A stretch of 9,402 nucleotides of DNA from an uncultured Candidatus Melainabacteria bacterium (GTDB lineage Bacteria > Cyanobacteriota > Vampirovibrionia > Gastranaerophilales > Gastranaerophilaceae), in the NCBI GenBank assembly GCA_934675695.1, contig CAKURN010000042.1:1-9402 (forward strand), in the 5' to 3' direction. Shown piece by piece: positions 6,521-9,402 of the stretch. Numbering within the stretch: the stretch's first letter is position 1; every line of letters starts with the position of its first letter. Position numbers and translations under genes: made by a program. Below the pieces are notes generated by a model. That model was given only the letters and a program-made list of their open reading frames with translations, had not been told where the DNA came from and did no database searches.

Positions 6521-7616
6521 TTTTTACCTCGTTAATCAAATTAATATTTCTTTTTACGATGTTTATCCATTCATCAAAAATTACACTAGCATCATCCGGT
6601 CCCGGTTTTGCTTCCGGATGAAATTGCACCGCATAAATACCAAGACTTGTGATTTCAAAACCTTCTAGAGTATCGTCATTAAGATTTTTGTATGTAATTC
6701 TCATACAACGCTCTAAACTGGAGGCATCTACTGCGTATCCGTGGTTTTGAGATGTCATCATTACTTTATTGTTTTCAAGATTAATAACAGGGTGATTTCC
6801 GCCTCTATGACCGTATTTTAGTTTGTATGTTGTTGCACCGGTTGCAAGTGCCAAAAGTTGATATCCTAAACAAATACCAAAAATAGGAATATTGCCCGCT
6901 ATTTTTTTTATTTGTTCAATTTGGAAAATATATTCAGAAGGATCTCCGGGGCCATTAGACAAGAACAAAGCATCGAATTTTTCGTTTAGAATTTCTTGTG
7001 CTTCAACATCGGCAGGAAAAACTGTTAATTTGCAATTTCTTTTTGCTAAAGAAACAAGAATATTTTTCTTGACTCCATAATCAATTAAAGCCATGTTAAT
7101 TTTGCCTTGGGGGTTGTAGATGGTTTTGTTTTTTGTTGTAACTTCATCTAAAACGCTTGAGTCGATTTTGAATTTTTGCATTTCTTTGATTTTTTGTTTG
7201 ATAAATAAATCATCAACATCAGCAGAAGTAATAAAAGCGTTCATTGTGCCGTATTCTCTGATTTTTTTGACTAGAGATCTCGTATCTATGTCACAAAGTG
7301 CAACTATTCCTTTTTGTATCAAATATTCTTTTAATGAACTTTTTGATTGATAGTGACTTTCTTTTGAACAGTAATTTTTTGAAACAAAACCAACAAGAGA
7401 AGGTTTTTCTGATTCAAAATCATATTCATTTATTCCATAATTGCCTATTTCAGGATACGTCATAACTACAATCTGTTTTGCATACGATGGGTCTGTTAAT
7501 ACTTCTTGATAACCTACAATAGAAGTATTAAAGACAATTTCGCCCATATAACCTCCTATTGCTCCATAAGATTCCCCTTTTATAACGCTTCCGTCCTGAA
7601 GTATTAATGTTCCCAT
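6510..7616 (-). CDS. carA: Carbamoyl-phosphate synthase small (glutamine amidotransferase) subunit
   Basis: CarA hydrolyses glutamine and channels ammonia to CarB. The 368-residue length is close to the usual 360-380. The N-terminal CPSase small-chain domain (about 1-150) has LILQDGSVIKGESYGA, TGYQEVLTDPSY-like NTSIVGYQEVLTDPS and GTMNAFI. The class I glutaminase domain follows (about 173-355) with SNGPGDP (220-226), the nucleophile C249 in GICLGYQ, KYGHRGGNHPV (267-277), QNHGYAVD (290-297) and the catalytic pair H333 and E335 in AVQFHPEAKPGP. All catalytic residues are present, so the subunit should be active. The ATG at 7616 is preceded by AAAAGGA, which overlaps the pyrF stop codon; the pyrF-carA gap is only 12 bases. 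The end overlaps carB by 11 bases, as expected for the alpha/beta heterodimer genes. Confidence 0.98.
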   Translation of the reverse strand: MGTLILQDGSVIKGESYGAIGGYMGEIVFNTSIVGYQEVLTDPSYAKQIVVMTYPEIGNYGINEYDFESEKPSLVGFVSKNYCSKESHYQSKSSLKEYLIQKGIVALCDIDTRSLVKKIREYGTMNAFITSADVDDLFIKQKIKEMQKFKIDSSVLDEVTTKNKTIYNPQGKINMALIDYGVKKNILVSLAKRNCKLTVFPADVEAQEILNEKFDALFLSNGPGDPSEYIFQIEQIKKIAGNIPIFGICLGYQLLALATGATTYKLKYGHRGGNHPVINLENNKVMMTSQNHGYAVDASSLERCMRITYKNLNDDTLEGFEITSLGIYAVQFHPEAKPGPDDASVIFDEWINIVKRNINLINEVKNEK

Positions 7617-7628
7617 TTTTGTTTCCTT

Positions 7629-8366
7629 TTATATTTCTAAAATTTCTTGATAAATCTTTTCTATCGCTTCAATTTTGTTTTCTGCTTTTGTTACAGCTCT
7701 ACCCAAAACAATAAAATCGCTTCCGTCTTTTATAGCGTCAGATGGCGTAACTATACGCTTTTGGTCGTCTTTTGATGACCATTTTGGTCTTATTCCTGGG
7801 GTTAAAACCAAAAAATCTTCGCCTAATTCTTTTTTGATTGCTTTTAATTCTTTTGCAGAAGCTACAACCCCATCTAGTCCTGCTTCTTTTGCATTTTTTG
7901 CCAATTTTATAACAAATTGTTCGCTATTTAAGTTGTTTGACAATTCGTTTTTTAAAATTTCATCAGAAATACTAGTTAAAACCGTCACTGCCAAAATCAA
8001 TGGTTTTTTTGTATTGAATTTTCGACAAGCTTCCATTGCTCCTTTTTTGGCTGCTTTCATCATTTCTATTCCGCCTGTTGCATGGACATTGAAGAAATTC
8101 GCCCCGTTTTTAATTATGTTAAAAGAAGCTTTTTCAACTGTGTTTGGAATATCGTGAAGTTTCACATCTAAAAAGAAGTTTGAATTTTTTTCTTTTATAT
8201 AATTAACAACTTCTAAACCATACCCACAAAACAGCTGAAGCCCTACTTTAAAAGTTCCGATATATGGGCTAAAAATGTCAACAAGTTCTTTTGCTTCTTC
8301 TATAGTTTCAACATCTAAGGCTAGAGTGAGTTTTTCTTTTATTTGTTCTTTTGAAAAATTAGTCAT
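7629..8366 (-). CDS. pyrF: Orotidine 5'-phosphate decarboxylase
   Basis: PyrF converts orotidine monophosphate to UMP, the last step of de novo pyrimidine synthesis. The 245-residue protein is a complete TIM-barrel of the bacterial group I type. It shows LALDV with D18, FKVGLQLF with K40, the catalytic tetrad motif LDVKLHDIPNT (D67, K69, D72), NVHATGG (93-99), the phosphate-binding loop TPGIRP (189-194) and the final LGRAVTKA (221-228). All active-site residues expected for the family are seen. The start ATG at 8366 overlaps the pyrC stop codon region by eight bases (ATGACTAA), and an AAAGGA ribosome site lies inside pyrC, so translation is probably coupled to pyrC. carA follows after 12 bases. 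Confidence 0.98.
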   Translation of the reverse strand: MTNFSKEQIKEKLTLALDVETIEEAKELVDIFSPYIGTFKVGLQLFCGYGLEVVNYIKEKNSNFFLDVKLHDIPNTVEKASFNIIKNGANFFNVHATGGIEMMKAAKKGAMEACRKFNTKKPLILAVTVLTSISDEILKNELSNNLNSEQFVIKLAKNAKEAGLDGVVASAKELKAIKKELGEDFLVLTPGIRPKWSSKDDQKRIVTPSDAIKDGSDFIVLGRAVTKAENKIEAIEKIYQEILEI

Positions 8367-9354
8367 CTATAATTATTCCTTTTAGTTTCATTCCTTTATA
8401 AGGAGATACTGTGCATTTTGTTTTAAAATGATTTGGAAAAACAACCCAACTTTCATCAAGAGCAACTTTTATGAATTTTTTGTTTTCTATTCTTAAAATT
8501 CTTCTTGGATTGTATGCCATTTTTTCTAGCGTTTTTTCTAATCCTAAAAGCTCATAAGCCAAAGAAAAAGCTGTTTCTAGTCCTGTTATTCCATTTGGAG
8601 CTTCCGGATAAGGTTTTAGTTTTTCTGCATTTGAATGAGGTGCATGGTCTGTTGCAATAACATCAATCGTCCCATCTATGAGTCCGTCCATTATTGCACG
8701 TCTATCCATTTCTGTACCTAATGAGGGATTCATTTTGTATCTGCCTGTTGTATCTATGTCATTTTTTGTAAAAGTGAAATAATGCGGAGCAGTTTCTGCT
8801 GTGAGGTTTTTTAGTCCTTGCTTTTTAGCATTTCTAATCAAATCTACACTTTCTTTTTTTGAAATATGACAAAAATGAAGACGGGGATTGAAGCCATCTT
8901 CATTTGCTTTTTTAAACATTTCTATTTGCCAATTTATTTCATTTGCCTCATCTTCACAATGTGACAAAATCAACTCTTGCGACTTTAGTGCATTTAAAAA
9001 TACATCTTTATCTAAAATTGGAAGCCCATCATTTGAAAACCCTACAGCTCCTGCTTTTTTAAGGGCTTTAAAATCAACAAGTTCAAGTGAATCCAAGTTT
9101 TTTGTGACTGCTGCAATAGGATAAATATTAAAACGATATTTTTTTGCTTTTTTTAAGATATATTTTATGACTTCAGGATTATCGGTAACGGGATTTGTAT
9201 TTGGCATCGTGCAAACACCGCCAAAACCGCCTTTTTTGGCTGATTTTATACCTGTTTCGATTGTTTCTTTGTATTCAAAACCCGGTTCTCTAAAATGCAC
9301 ATGCATATCAATTAATGAAGGAATTTGTGTTATTTTAAATTCTTTTTTGTTCAT
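8359..9354 (-). CDS. pyrC: Dihydroorotase, class I, unusually short
   Basis: PyrC cyclises N-carbamoyl-L-aspartate to dihydroorotate. The amidohydrolase barrel is recognisable: DMHVHFREPG with metal ligands H18 and H20 and substrate Arg R22, TMPNTNP (49-55), FSNDG with D109, SHCEDE with H132, FCHIS with H163, AETAPH, YKMNPSLG (207-213) and the catalytic ATDHAPH (D236, H240). At 331 residues it is about 90 shorter than typical class I enzymes such as that of Bacillus subtilis (428). It begins almost at the first barrel strand, so the N-terminal beta-sandwich strands are missing. The loop between HCED and CHIS is about 20-25 residues short, lacking the usual GIP-x-x-AE segment, and the C-terminus is reduced. 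The start is secure: ATG 9354 overlaps the pyrB stop by one base (TAATG) and follows an AAGGTG ribosome site. All key residues remain, and it lies in an otherwise intact pyr operon, so it is probably active. Confidence 0.95.
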   Translation of the reverse strand: MNKKEFKITQIPSLIDMHVHFREPGFEYKETIETGIKSAKKGGFGGVCTMPNTNPVTDNPEVIKYILKKAKKYRFNIYPIAAVTKNLDSLELVDFKALKKAGAVGFSNDGLPILDKDVFLNALKSQELILSHCEDEANEINWQIEMFKKANEDGFNPRLHFCHISKKESVDLIRNAKKQGLKNLTAETAPHYFTFTKNDIDTTGRYKMNPSLGTEMDRRAIMDGLIDGTIDVIATDHAPHSNAEKLKPYPEAPNGITGLETAFSLAYELLGLEKTLEKMAYNPRRILRIENKKFIKVALDESWVVFPNHFKTKCTVSPYKGMKLKGIIIDD

Positions 9355-9402
9355 TAAACACCTTGTCCTGCAAGCAACATATCCAAAATTGCCATTCTAA
9401 TG
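9354..9402 (-). CDS. pyrB: C-terminal end of aspartate carbamoyltransferase (partial)
   Basis: Only the last 15 codons and the stop are in the window, read on the minus strand as IRMAILDMLLAGQGV followed by TAA. The (V/I)RMA-(V/I)L-x-x-LL pattern is typical of the last helix of aspartate carbamoyltransferase catalytic chains. The position directly upstream of pyrC, with a one-base TAATG overlap, is where pyrB often lies in bacterial pyr operons. The protein would condense carbamoyl phosphate (from CarAB) with aspartate. The assignment rests on a short segment plus context, so another pyr gene is possible but less likely. Confidence 0.7.
   Translation of the reverse strand, partial: IRMAILDMLLAGQGV

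Noticed and set aside
7675..8157. 160-codon open frame on the plus strand opposite pyrF
   Set aside because: It is antisense to the fully conserved pyrF and shows only low-complexity Phe/Ser/Ala content.

Overview
The window is AT-rich bacterial DNA carrying two convergent gene groups. A partial type IV pilin-like gene lies at the left edge. Its N-terminus (KKAFTLAEVMITL, then a downstream Cys pair) resembles the pilin-like proteins that are abundant in gut Gastranaerophilales ('Candidatus Melainabacteria'). Together with an [FeFe] hydrogenase and very A/T-biased codon use, this suggests an anaerobic, probably gut-associated bacterium of that type. The assignment is inference from protein flavour, not from a marker gene; an anaerobic Firmicute is the main alternative.

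Layout. 1-324 (-): 5' part of the pilin-like gene, running off the left edge. 325-429: divergent intergenic region with an imperfect inverted repeat (335-361). 430-663 (+): small XRE-family DNA-binding protein. About 670-1676 (+): hydE, the radical-SAM maturase of [FeFe] hydrogenase, whose 5' end is abnormal (see findings). 1735-3195 (+): an iron-sulfur-rich [FeFe] hydrogenase of the group B type. 3224-3258: a long perfect hairpin serving as a bidirectional terminator between the convergent groups. 3272-9402 (-): a pyrimidine biosynthesis operon, transcribed in the order pyrB (only its last codons are visible), pyrC, pyrF, carA, carB.

How the genes work together. The plus-strand group pairs a hydrogenase catalytic protein with one of its three dedicated maturases; hydF and hydG are not in the window and must lie elsewhere if the enzyme is active. 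The small regulator sits six bases upstream of the hydE start region and may be cotranscribed with it. The minus-strand operon covers carbamoyl phosphate synthesis (carAB), carbamoyl-aspartate formation (pyrB), ring closure (pyrC) and the final decarboxylation to UMP (pyrF). Its junctions are tight or overlapping: 1 nt pyrB/pyrC, 8 nt pyrC/pyrF, a 12 nt gap pyrF/carA, and 11 nt carA/carB. The dihydroorotate dehydrogenase (pyrD) and orotate phosphoribosyltransferase (pyrE) genes are not seen here.

Most of the window is ordinary metabolism. The points worth a second look are the broken or non-canonically started hydE, the divergent H-cluster motifs and cysteine-rich N-terminus of the hydrogenase, the unusually compact dihydroorotase, the altered allosteric domain of CarB, and the inverted repeat between the regulator and the pilin gene. 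No new multi-gene system is evident. There are no tRNAs, rRNAs, insertion sequences or CRISPR arrays that I can see, and no gene-free stretch longer than about 105 bases.
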